Below, piece by piece: positions 18,495 through 25,850 of a DNA stretch of 64,000 bases. How positions within the stretch are numbered: position 1 is the first letter of the stretch; each line of letters opens with the position of its first letter. Both the position numbers and the translations under genes were made by a program. Source of the DNA: an uncultured Lachnospiraceae bacterium (GTDB taxonomy: Bacteria > Bacillota > Clostridia > Lachnospirales > Lachnospiraceae); NCBI GenBank assembly GCA_959022495.1, contig CAUEYX010000011.1, forward strand, positions 13,753-77,752, given 5' to 3'. The notes under the pieces are model-generated. The model saw nothing but the letters and a program-made list of their open reading frames with translations, had not been told where the DNA came from and did no database searches.

Positions 18495-18523
18495 TTTACA
18501 CCTTCCGGCTCCAATGGTATAAT
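18495..18523 (+). promoter_or_regulatory. Promoter of the jetABC-like operon
   Basis: TTTACA (18495-18500), 17 bases and TATAAT (18518-18523), with TG at the extended -10 position. The first gene starts about 80 bases downstream. It is a strong constitutive-looking promoter, independent of the GH20 gene. Confidence 0.75.
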
Positions 18524-18603
18524 TGCACTGCATGTATATCGAACCGGACAGAGACTGGCTGGCCCGGCCGGGCCGCTTACAGAGAAAACAATAGGAGCAA
18601 ACG

Positions 18604-20010
18604 ATGAGTCTGATCAACAAGATTTCCCATGATTTCTATAAATTATTCACAAGTAAATATACAGAATACTATATGACTTTCCTCACCGCGATCTACGGGG
18701 CCATGGAGCAGTCTTATTCCGTGCTGGGTCTGACAGAGAAAGAGTGCCGGGCGGTAATGAATGAGAAAATCGCGGGCGGGGTCCTTCTCTGGGAGGAGGA
18801 CAATCTGGATGAGGAGGGCGTATTCCTCACCCGCTCCAATATGGCGGCTGTCTGCCTGAAGCATTTCGAGGACTGGGGATGGCTGAAACGGGATTACGAT
18901 GAGACGCTGAATAGTTATGTGGTCACTTTTCCCGAGTATAGTCAGATGTACGTGGAGCTTTTTGCGCGGCTGCTGGATGAGAGCGACAGCCAGGAACGGG
19001 AGAGCGTGCTGGCCATTTACAGTTACCTGTACACGTACAGCGTGGACGCGGAGAAGAATAATGAGATCCTAAAAAGTGCCCTGAACGCCTCAAAAAGGCT
19101 GATCCGCATGCTGGTTAACATGCAGGACGGAATGAGGGAGTATTTTGATGAGCTTTCCAGACAGAAGAATTTTAAGGGAATCCAGGATGTGCTCGTGCGG
19201 GAGATCAATAACAGCGACAGCAGAAAATACGCGATCCTCACCACCACGGACAGTTTTTACCGCTATAAAGAGGCGGTAAAAGAGCTGATTGGGAAAAACC
19301 TGGATGAAAATGAAGCGCGGCGGCGCAGGAAAGAGCAGGAGCTGACCGGGCTGGAGCCGGGGACACCTCCGTATGTGCGCTGCACCCGGGCAATTAAGCT
19401 CTGCGTGGAGGCGGCGGATATCATTTTCCGCATTGAGCGCCAGTCAGACGCGATTGAGCGCAGATATAATAAACTGATTGAGCAGAAGACGGTGTTTGCC
19501 AGCCGGGCTGCCGCGCGCATCCGCTATATCATGCAGGAAGGAGCAGACAGAGATGACAGGACAGCGGCATTTGTCAGTCTTTTGAACCGGAGCGGGGCGC
19601 GGGAAGAGCTTCTTACTGCCCTGGGAGAGAAGATCAAAATGAGCGGACCGCACCGGCTCCTGTCCGGGGAGAGCCTGTACCGGCGGAAAACCGGGGAGAA
19701 GGAAGCGTTTGTTCCTCAGGCGGTGAAAGAAGAGGCGCAGCCCCGGGCGGAGGAAATGGATGATTATGTGCTGAAGCCATTGTATACCCGTGGGGAGATT
19801 GAGCAGTTCCGCAGGAGGAATGAGACCGATGGAGTGTTCCGTGTGAATGAGGATACTGTGCAGAGCGTGGAGGATCTGGAGAAACTGTTCTTCGTATGGC
19901 AGGAAGCTGCAGAGACAGCTGACGGCAGAGGTGAGATTACGCTGGGAGAGGATCAGGAAAACGGCTCCGGGTTCCGCTATTCCGCGCTGGAGATCCGGAG
20001 TAGGAAATGA
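18604..20010 (+). CDS. jetA: Wadjet JetA-like protein (MukF/MksF-type kleisin)
   Basis: A 468-residue soluble protein beginning SLINKISHDFYKLFTSKYTEYYMTFLTAIYG, which I recognise as the Wadjet JetA family, the kleisin-like subunit related to MukF/MksF. The N-terminal part looks like winged-helix segments, and the middle (about 200-310) is helical with basic and acidic heptads. In Wadjet systems JetA bridges the SMC heads and, with JetB, loads the complex on small circular DNA. AGGAGC precedes the ATG by eight bases. jetB-like and jetC-like genes follow on the same strand. Base use matches the surrounding chromosome. The family call is fairly sure; the subtype is not assigned. Confidence 0.8.
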   Translation: MSLINKISHDFYKLFTSKYTEYYMTFLTAIYGAMEQSYSVLGLTEKECRAVMNEKIAGGVLLWEEDNLDEEGVFLTRSNMAAVCLKHFEDWGWLKRDYDETLNSYVVTFPEYSQMYVELFARLLDESDSQERESVLAIYSYLYTYSVDAEKNNEILKSALNASKRLIRMLVNMQDGMREYFDELSRQKNFKGIQDVLVREINNSDSRKYAILTTTDSFYRYKEAVKELIGKNLDENEARRRRKEQELTGLEPGTPPYVRCTRAIKLCVEAADIIFRIERQSDAIERRYNKLIEQKTVFASRAAARIRYIMQEGADRDDRTAAFVSLLNRSGAREELLTALGEKIKMSGPHRLLSGESLYRRKTGEKEAFVPQAVKEEAQPRAEEMDDYVLKPLYTRGEIEQFRRRNETDGVFRVNEDTVQSVEDLEKLFFVWQEAAETADGRGEITLGEDQENGSGFRYSALEIRSRK

Positions 20011-20146
20011 GCGGAGCCTGCCCTGAGAGAGGCGGCGGACAGCGGGAAACGAATGACGGATGCCTGGAAATCAATATCGGACGGCAGAGATGAAAAGAGA
20101 TCCATAAAAAAGCACAGTACAATAAGAAAGGATAGGAAAAGAAGCG

Positions 20147-20827
20147 ATGTTTGCATATCTGGAAGAACTGACAGCAGCTGAGGCGGAGCAGGTGAAAAAG
20201 ACCATACAGGCCCTTTTTCGTCAGACTTGTATCCTTCAGGTGCGCTATGACCCGGCCACGCTGACCCCGAGGGACAATCCACAGTATGAGATCTGCTCCA
20301 GACACCGGCGATTTATCGCGGACTTTGTGGAGACACTGGACTGCGAATTGATCCATGATGCCCAGGAGCATGTGTTCCGGCTTTCCGGGGACGGGGCGCC
20401 GCAGAAGAAGTTAAGCCTGACGGAAACGGTGATTCTGCTCCTTATCAAGCTGATCTACCGGGACCGGATCATGGGAGAGGGGCTGAAGGCGCCTTTGACT
20501 ACTCTGAAAGAGATCCGGGAATACGGCAGGAATACCAATCTGATTACAGAGAAGCTGACCCAGGCACAGTGGCGGGACGCGCTGTACCTGATGAGAATGC
20601 ACCAGATCATTGACCTGCCGGGAGCGGTCCGGGATGTGGAGGATGACACGCCCATCTATCTATACAGCACGGTGAACCTTTATGTCACTGCCGCGGATAT
20701 GAATGAGCTGCTCGACGCGTATGGCAGCATGGATCAGGAAACACAGTCTGACGACGAGAAATACAGGGAAGAGGAGGGAGAGTATGAGGCAGCCGAAGAA
20801 GCTATTTACACGGATCTTGATCAATAA
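20147..20827 (+). CDS. jetB: Wadjet JetB-like protein (MukE/MksE-type)
   Basis: A 226-residue protein in the JetB/MksE position, predicted as tandem winged-helix domains. Stretches such as LTETVILLLIKLIYRDRI, followed by KAPLTTLKEIREYGRN and EKLTQAQWRDALYLMRMHQIIDL, are typical of MksE/JetB-like dimers that clamp the kleisin. The C-terminus is acidic. It starts 136 bases after jetA and its last 44 bases overlap the start of jetC, so jetB and jetC are translationally coupled. The identity rests more on the operon and fold character than on a diagnostic motif. Confidence 0.75.
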   Translation: MFAYLEELTAAEAEQVKKTIQALFRQTCILQVRYDPATLTPRDNPQYEICSRHRRFIADFVETLDCELIHDAQEHVFRLSGDGAPQKKLSLTETVILLLIKLIYRDRIMGEGLKAPLTTLKEIREYGRNTNLITEKLTQAQWRDALYLMRMHQIIDLPGAVRDVEDDTPIYLYSTVNLYVTAADMNELLDAYGSMDQETQSDDEKYREEEGEYEAAEEAIYTDLDQ

Positions 20828-23800
20828 CTGGGGCGGGATCGGCCACAGGATACTCACCTTGCACGAGCATGTGAATCTATTCAGCGGCAAGAGCGGCTCC
20901 GGGAAATCCACGGTCATGGATGCCATCCAGGTCGTTCTTTACGGCAGTGTGTCCGCGAATTTCCTGAATAAGGCCGCGGACGATTCGAAGAATAAACGAA
21001 GTGTATTAAGCTATCTGCGGGGCGCCCAGAAGGACGGAAGCGTCAACCGCGGGGGAATGGATTTCTGCTCTCAGATCGTGATGGAGATTGAAGATACGGG
21101 AACGCATATTGTGACCTGCATCGGCGCGGCTTTTGAGGTGGGAAAGAACGATACAGAGCTTAAGAGATACAGCTTTTTCAGCCATTCCGGGAGGATGCCT
21201 GAGGACGAGTATTTAAATGATGGGGTGCCATACACCATCGAGCAGCTGAGAAAGTTGGTGAAAGAGCGCGGCAGCAGCGCGGACAACCGGGGATACGGGG
21301 AGGTGAACCGTGTCTATCCCTCCAAGGAAGCCTATCTGAATACACTTTATGAAGTGATCTTCGGTTACGTGGAACAGTCGCGGATGATTACCATGGAGAA
21401 GAGTGCCATCGCCCTGCGCATGACCAGCGGGACCGGGCAGTTTATCCGGGACTATATGTTCCCGAAGAGCCGGGAGAATACTGTGGCAGTGATCAGTGAA
21501 CAGCTGGGCGCTTACCGGGAGATCCGGGAGCGGGTGGAAGATCTGGAGAAACGCATTGAAATGCTGGACGCCGTGCATGCGGCAGATCTGGCGCTTACCG
21601 GTGTTCGGGCGGATAAGCTGCGCGCGGAGCGGCTCCTTCAGTATATTGAAGTCGAGGGATGCCGCGCCAGGCTTGCTTCCCGCCGTGATGACCTGGCATG
21701 GGCGGAGGAAGAGGCGGATAAGGCGGACCAGAGACAGCAGCAGATCCAGGAGACGCTGGGCGCGCTCAGGGACCGTCTGATCGATGTGAAGGCGGAGTTA
21801 AGAAAGAGTGACTATGGGCAGAAACAGCAGGAACTCCAGGAGATGGAACGCACGATTCAGCTACTCGTGGACAATTCCGCGGACTGGAGGAGAATCGCAG
21901 CCGGCTTAAAGCGCTGGGTGGATGATGAGACCGCTACGGACTACGTGAGCAACCGGGCGCTTCAGCTGATCGATGATTTCGCCCGCGGCGAAGTGTGCGA
22001 AAAGGGATGCGACGAGCTGCGTTCCCAGCTGAGGACGGCTGTGGATAATCTCGCGGAGGAACTCCAGGAGACCACGCTGTCTATTCGTGAGATGTCAAAA
22101 GAACTCCGGGAGAAGGAAGAAGCCCTGGAAGATATGAACCACGACAGGAAGCCTTACCCCAGGGAGCTAAAAGAGGCGCGCCAGCAGCTTCAGAGTGCCT
22201 TGAGCGACCGGTATGGGCGGACGGTCCACGTGCATATCCTGGCAGATCTGTTTGATGTGACGGACGAGAAATGGAAGAACGCGGTGGAAGGGCGGCTGGG
22301 CCGTCTTAAGAAGAGCATGATTACAGAGCCGGCATACGCGTTGGACGCGGCGAAAATCTTCCGGAAGATGAAACGCTTTGAGGAGGCGGACCTGATCAAC
22401 AGTGCGGCCCTGAAAAGGGAATCCCCCCAGGCGGAGGAGCACTCCCTCTATGAGGCGGTGCATACGGATCGGGATTATGTGGACTGGTGCCTGAAACGGT
22501 ATCTTGGACGCATCCGCAAATGTGAGACCGTAGAGGAGCTGGACAGTGTGCGCGACGGGGTGACGCCGGACTGCTATTCTTACAGCAATTATATTTTCCG
22601 GCACCTGCGGAGCAGAGATTACACGAAGGGAGCCTGCATCGGAACCAAGATCTCGAAAGCGCGCGTCAGGGAGCTGGAGGATGAGATTGACAGCCTGAAA
22701 GAACAGCTGATCCGCAGGCGGCAGACAGAGGCATCGCTGAAGGAAGCGCAGAAGTTTGAAGATCTCAGCCAGCCCACAGATCATCTTGTGCGTCTGGCGT
22801 CTGCGGCGGATGAGCTGGAGCAGTATCTGGGCAGGCAGGATCAGCTGCGGGAAGAGCTGCGCGAGCTGGAGGATGGGACCAGGACCGCGGAGCTTAAGAA
22901 GGAGCAGGAGAGCCTGGAAGCCGCTGTCCGGGAAAAGGACGGGGAAGCCCAGACAGTCCAGAAAGAGCAGATCCGCCTGGGGGGAATCCTCAGTGCAGCA
23001 CGGCAGGATATCCGGGATCTGGAGTGCAGGTTTCAGGACCTTACCACGGGATTCGTGCAGGATGAAGCCCTCACAGAGGAGGTGAACGCCGAGATCGCCA
23101 AGCGCACGGAGAGCGTTTACCGGCAGTCTGTGAAGGCACGGCTGGACAGCCTGACGGTGCGGGAGGAGGAACTTTCCGATGAGCGCACCATTGCCAGGAA
23201 CCGTTTTAACAGAGAATACCCGTCCTATGGGTTCACCGGAGTCGAGCATGCCAATGATGTGTACGACCAGGTGCTGGAGCGCTGCCGGGAAGACTTCGAA
23301 CCGAAGTACAAAGAAGAATTCCGCAGGCAGTATGAGCTGGTCTACCATTCTCTGAGAGACAATGTAATCGCCGCGATCCATGGTGAGATCAAGGCGGCTT
23401 ACCGTCACAGAAGGGAGATCAACCGGATGCTGGCGAAGATCCGTTTTTCCGACAGTATTTATCAGATTGATATTCTGCCCGCGAAGAATGAGAATGGTCA
23501 GTTCTATGACATGCTGATGGCGGAGGAACTGGACAGCAAGGTAATTGATACCGGCGGCATTGACGGACAGATGAGCCTGATGGAGGACGAATTTTTCCGG
23601 AAATATGAACAGAAGATTCAGCTCCTGACCGAGAAATTCATGCCGCTTCGGGAAGAAGACAGCCAGAACCGGGAGAAGCACCGCCAGGAGATGGAGAAAT
23701 ACGCTGATTACCGGAATTATCTCACATTCAGTATGTATGAGCAGGTGATCGACGCAGAGGGGAACGAGAAGAAAAATTATGTGGACGATATGGCGGGCGT

Positions 23801-24143
23801 GGATTCCGGCGGAGAGGGGCAGAACCCCAAATATGTGGCACTGCTGGCAGGGTTTGCCATGCTTTACATGCAGCAGAGCAATCGGGATTCCAAGATTCGG
23901 CTTGTACTCCTTGACGAAGCATTTTCTAAAATGGATAAGGAGCGAAGTGAGGTGTGCTTAAAGTACGCCCGGGAGCTGCAGCTGCAGCTCATCGTCTGTG
24001 TGCCCGATGAACGCCTCCAGTCGTTGATCCGCAATGTGGACAGCGTATACGGATTCCGGAGGTATCAAAACCAGGTCAGCATGATGCATATCGATAAGGG
24101 ACATTATTTCGAGATGCTGGAAGGAGAGGAAGAAGGTGCGTGA
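20784..24143 (+). CDS. jetC: Wadjet JetC-like SMC ATPase (MukB/MksB-type)
   Basis: A 1,119-residue SMC-like ATPase. I choose ATG 20784, directly behind GAGGAGGGAGAGT and just ahead of the conserved start PKKLFTRILINNWGGIGH; a longer frame from 20703 overlaps jetB with an unconserved sequence. Walker A is GKSGSGKST (residues 35-43), the ABC signature region is DSGGEGQNPKY (about 1006) and Walker B is VLLDEAFSKMD (about 1040). Long coiled coils lie between the half-ATPase ends, around a hinge-like region near residues 430-560. In Wadjet, JetABC extrudes DNA loops and JetD then cuts small circles. All ATP-site motifs look intact. The expected JetD gene does not follow. Confidence 0.85.
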   Translation: MRQPKKLFTRILINNWGGIGHRILTLHEHVNLFSGKSGSGKSTVMDAIQVVLYGSVSANFLNKAADDSKNKRSVLSYLRGAQKDGSVNRGGMDFCSQIVMEIEDTGTHIVTCIGAAFEVGKNDTELKRYSFFSHSGRMPEDEYLNDGVPYTIEQLRKLVKERGSSADNRGYGEVNRVYPSKEAYLNTLYEVIFGYVEQSRMITMEKSAIALRMTSGTGQFIRDYMFPKSRENTVAVISEQLGAYREIRERVEDLEKRIEMLDAVHAADLALTGVRADKLRAERLLQYIEVEGCRARLASRRDDLAWAEEEADKADQRQQQIQETLGALRDRLIDVKAELRKSDYGQKQQELQEMERTIQLLVDNSADWRRIAAGLKRWVDDETATDYVSNRALQLIDDFARGEVCEKGCDELRSQLRTAVDNLAEELQETTLSIREMSKELREKEEALEDMNHDRKPYPRELKEARQQLQSALSDRYGRTVHVHILADLFDVTDEKWKNAVEGRLGRLKKSMITEPAYALDAAKIFRKMKRFEEADLINSAALKRESPQAEEHSLYEAVHTDRDYVDWCLKRYLGRIRKCETVEELDSVRDGVTPDCYSYSNYIFRHLRSRDYTKGACIGTKISKARVRELEDEIDSLKEQLIRRRQTEASLKEAQKFEDLSQPTDHLVRLASAADELEQYLGRQDQLREELRELEDGTRTAELKKEQESLEAAVREKDGEAQTVQKEQIRLGGILSAARQDIRDLECRFQDLTTGFVQDEALTEEVNAEIAKRTESVYRQSVKARLDSLTVREEELSDERTIARNRFNREYPSYGFTGVEHANDVYDQVLERCREDFEPKYKEEFRRQYELVYHSLRDNVIAAIHGEIKAAYRHRREINRMLAKIRFSDSIYQIDILPAKNENGQFYDMLMAEELDSKVIDTGGIDGQMSLMEDEFFRKYEQKIQLLTEKFMPLREEDSQNREKHRQEMEKYADYRNYLTFSMYEQVIDAEGNEKKNYVDDMAGVDSGGEGQNPKYVALLAGFAMLYMQQSNRDSKIRLVLLDEAFSKMDKERSEVCLKYARELQLQLIVCVPDERLQSLIRNVDSVYGFRRYQNQVSMMHIDKGHYFEMLEGEEEGA

Positions 24144-24324
24144 TGCAGGCATCCCCATGGAAAAAGGAAAACTGGAAAAGATGAAGAAGCTGGAGGCGGG
24201 GGTGCTGGAGGGATTAAAGGCGTGTATCCTGCGGGAAGGAATGGTGATCGAGCAGGAGCGGCTTCTGGCTGAGACGGACGAGAAAACGGCGGATGAAAAA
24301 GACGGAAAAAGTTTCAAAAATTAG
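24136..24324 (+). CDS. Small hypothetical protein at the expected jetD position
   Basis: A 62-residue frame begins with GTG at 24136, overlaps the end of jetC by eight bases and has a ribosome-like GGAGAGGAAG upstream. The sequence is charged and helical (KGKLEKMKKLEAGVLEGLKA near residue 10) and ends DEKDGKSFKN. I see no resemblance to JetD, which is a much longer Toprim-type nuclease. It could be the remnant of a deleted jetD, an unrelated accessory subunit, or a chance frame. Its stop lies only about 20 bases before the rplJ promoter, so nothing longer can fit here. Confidence 0.5.
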   Translation: MRDAGIPMEKGKLEKMKKLEAGVLEGLKACILREGMVIEQERLLAETDEKTADEKDGKSFKN

Positions 24325-24346
24325 TTTCAAAAATTTGCGAAAATAC

Positions 24347-24375
24347 TTGACATGCGCGTATGAGAGTGCTAACCT
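24347..24375 (+). promoter_or_regulatory. rplJL promoter
   Basis: TTGACA (24347-24352), 17 bases and TAACCT (24370-24375) with TGC directly before the -10, an extended -10 form. It gives rplJ-rplL their own transcript now that they are separated from rplA. Confidence 0.7.
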
Positions 24376-24384
24376 ATATTAGCA

Positions 24385-24504
24385 ACTGCCGAAGACAGCA
24401 GGCGCTGTAAAGCGTAAGGGCATGCCCGCCTGCCGAGGAAAGTTAGATTTATTACGCAAGTATGAATTTACAAACCTCTGTGTCTTTGAGCGCAGAGGTT
24501 TTTT
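24385..24504 (+). ncRNA. L10 leader (ribosomal protein L10/L12 autoregulatory leader) with attenuator
   Basis: The segment TGCCGAAGACAGCAGGCG, then AAAGCGTAAGGGC, GCCTGCCGAGGAAAG, is the typical Firmicute L10 leader, to which the L10(L12)4 complex binds. A terminator follows at 24473-24504: AACCTCTG pairs with CAGAGGTT, extended by a G-U pair, then T. Excess L10 would favour termination before rplJ. Its presence shows that rplJL control is intact despite the inserted genes. Confidence 0.85.
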
Positions 24505-24571
24505 AATACCGCTGAAACGCGGCGAAAACTTTGGCAGTACACGCGAATAAAATAAGGAGGTGTACCAGAAA

Positions 24572-25147
24572 GTGGCAAAGGTTGAATTAAAACAGCCGAT
24601 CGTTCAGACGATCGCAGAAGAGATCAAAGATGCTCAGTCAGTTGTTCTCGTAGATTACCGTGGACTTACAGTTGCTCAGGATACAGAACTGCGTAAGCAG
24701 CTCAGAGAAGCGGGCATTGTATACAAGGTTTACAAGAACACAATGATGAAGAGAGCTTTCGTGGGAACAGAGTGTGAAGCTCTGGAGAGCTGTCTGGAAG
24801 GACCGAGCGCTATCGCTATTTCCAAAGATGACGCGACAGCACCGGCGAGAATTCTGTGTAAGTTCGCGAAAGACGCTCCGGCTCTTGAACTTAAGGGCGG
24901 TGTAGTTGAAGGGACTGCTTACGATGTAGCCGGCCTGACAGAACTTTCCAAGATTCCGTCAAGAGAAGAACTTCTCGCAAAACTTCTCGGAAGCATGCAG
25001 TCACCGATCACGAACTTCGCCCGCGTTATCAAACAGATCGCGGAGCAGGGTGGAGAGGCGGCTCCGGCAGAAGAGGCTGCGGAAGCTGCTGAGACAGCAG
25101 AGGCACCAGCTGAAACAGCTGAGGCGGCAGAGACACCAGCAGAATAA
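24572..25147 (+). CDS. rplJ: 50S ribosomal protein L10
   Basis: L10 of 191 residues: AKVELKQPIVQTIAEEIKDAQSVVLVDYRG, then LRKQLREAGIVYKVYKNTMMKRAF. I start at GTG 24572 behind AAGGAGGTG; an in-frame GTG at 24560 overlaps the ribosome site. L10 is the base of the L7/L12 stalk. After about residue 155 it carries an Ala/Glu/Thr-rich tail (EEAAEAAETAEAPAE and similar) that makes it longer than the usual 165-175 residues. That low-complexity extension is probably disordered. Confidence 0.95.
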   Translation: MAKVELKQPIVQTIAEEIKDAQSVVLVDYRGLTVAQDTELRKQLREAGIVYKVYKNTMMKRAFVGTECEALESCLEGPSAIAISKDDATAPARILCKFAKDAPALELKGGVVEGTAYDVAGLTELSKIPSREELLAKLLGSMQSPITNFARVIKQIAEQGGEAAPAEEAAEAAETAEAPAETAEAAETPAE

Positions 25148-25243
25148 TGCTGAGGACACCGAAAAGGTGTGAATGCCCCGGCGGCATAGCCCGCTGGATA
25201 TTAGAATTGAGATATTAAATTTTAGAAAATGGAGGATATTAAA

Positions 25244-25618
25244 ATGGCTAAATTGACAACAGCTGAAATGATCGAAGCGATCAAAGAGTTATCAGTATTA
25301 GAGTTAAACGAGCTTGTTAAGGCTTGTGAAGAAGAATTCGGCGTATCTGCGGCAGCAGGCGTTGTAGTTGCGGCAGCAGGCGGAGAGGCAGCAGCTGCTG
25401 AGGAGAAGGACGAGTTTGATGTAGAGCTTGTATCTGCTGGTTCTTCCAAGGTTAAAGTAATCAAGGCTGTTCGTGAGATCACAGGTCTTGGACTGAAAGA
25501 GGCGAAAGAGCTTGTTGACAACGCTCCGAAGGTAGTGAAAGAGGCTGTTTCTAAGGCTGAGGCTGAGGAGATCAAGGCGAAACTTGAGGCTGAGGGCGCT
25601 GAAGTTAACATGAAATAA
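25244..25618 (+). CDS. rplL: 50S ribosomal protein L7/L12
   Basis: L7/L12 of 124 residues: AKLTTAEMIEAIKELSVLELNELVKACEEEFG, an Ala-rich hinge (about 37-55), and the C-terminal domain with KVKVIKAVREITGLGLKEAKELVDNAP. It forms the multimeric stalk that recruits translation GTPases. ATG 25244 follows GGAGG by eight bases; an in-frame ATG at 25229 overlaps that site and is rejected. A terminator closes the rplJL transcript. rpoB, the usual next gene, is 6 kb away. Confidence 0.96.
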   Translation: MAKLTTAEMIEAIKELSVLELNELVKACEEEFGVSAAAGVVVAAAGGEAAAAEEKDEFDVELVSAGSSKVKVIKAVREITGLGLKEAKELVDNAPKVVKEAVSKAEAEEIKAKLEAEGAEVNMK

Positions 25619-25636
25619 TTTATATAAGCGTTATGG

Positions 25637-25670
25637 ACCGCAGGAGAGATAGAGCTCCTGCGGTTTTTTG
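25637..25670 (+). terminator. Terminator after rplL
   Basis: ACCGCAGGAG (25637-25646) pairs with CTCCTGCGGT (25655-25664), then TTTTTTG. Confidence 0.9.
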
Positions 25671-25696
25671 TCGTTTTGGGACAGGGTGAACTTTGA

Positions 25697-25735
25697 TTGG
25701 GGACGTAGTAAAATCGTATTTTACTACGTCCCCAA
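25697..25735. repeat. Palindromic hairpin element
   Basis: GGGGACGTAGTAAAAT (25699-25714) is the exact reverse complement of ATTTTACTACGTCCCC (25718-25733), with loop CGT; flanking TT/AA extend the stem to 18 bp. It lies behind the rplL terminator, so it does not need to be a terminator. It has the look of a dispersed extragenic palindrome. Confidence 0.75.
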
Positions 25736-25766
25736 ATGAAAATAGTAATAGAATCCAATTTTAATA

Positions 25767-25825
25767 CATTTACTTTTTCTCAAAATTTTATATGCTAGAT
25801 TGGTAAAAAAGTAATTTTTTATAAT
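25767..25825 (+). promoter_or_regulatory. Promoter region of the EEP-PL8 gene with the conserved 5' element
   Basis: CATTTACTTTTTCT at 25767-25780 and the following ATTTTATATGCTAGATTGG repeat the element upstream of the GH105-type gene at 2442-2487. TATAAT at 25820-25825 is a good -10, but its -35 is poor, as for an activator-dependent promoter. Alternatively TTTACT (25769) with TATGCT (25791) acts as the promoter. Confidence 0.5.
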
Positions 25826-25850
25826 AAAGACAGGAGTGAGGATAGTTGCT

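Noticed and set aside
20703..20783. Longer N-terminus for JetC
   Set aside because: The extra 27 codons overlap jetB, lack a ribosome site and are unlike SMC N-termini. ATG 20784 has GGAGGG.
22167..23681. 504-codon open frame on the minus strand inside jetC
   Set aside because: It is a shadow of the JetC coiled-coil coding sequence, with no motif of its own.
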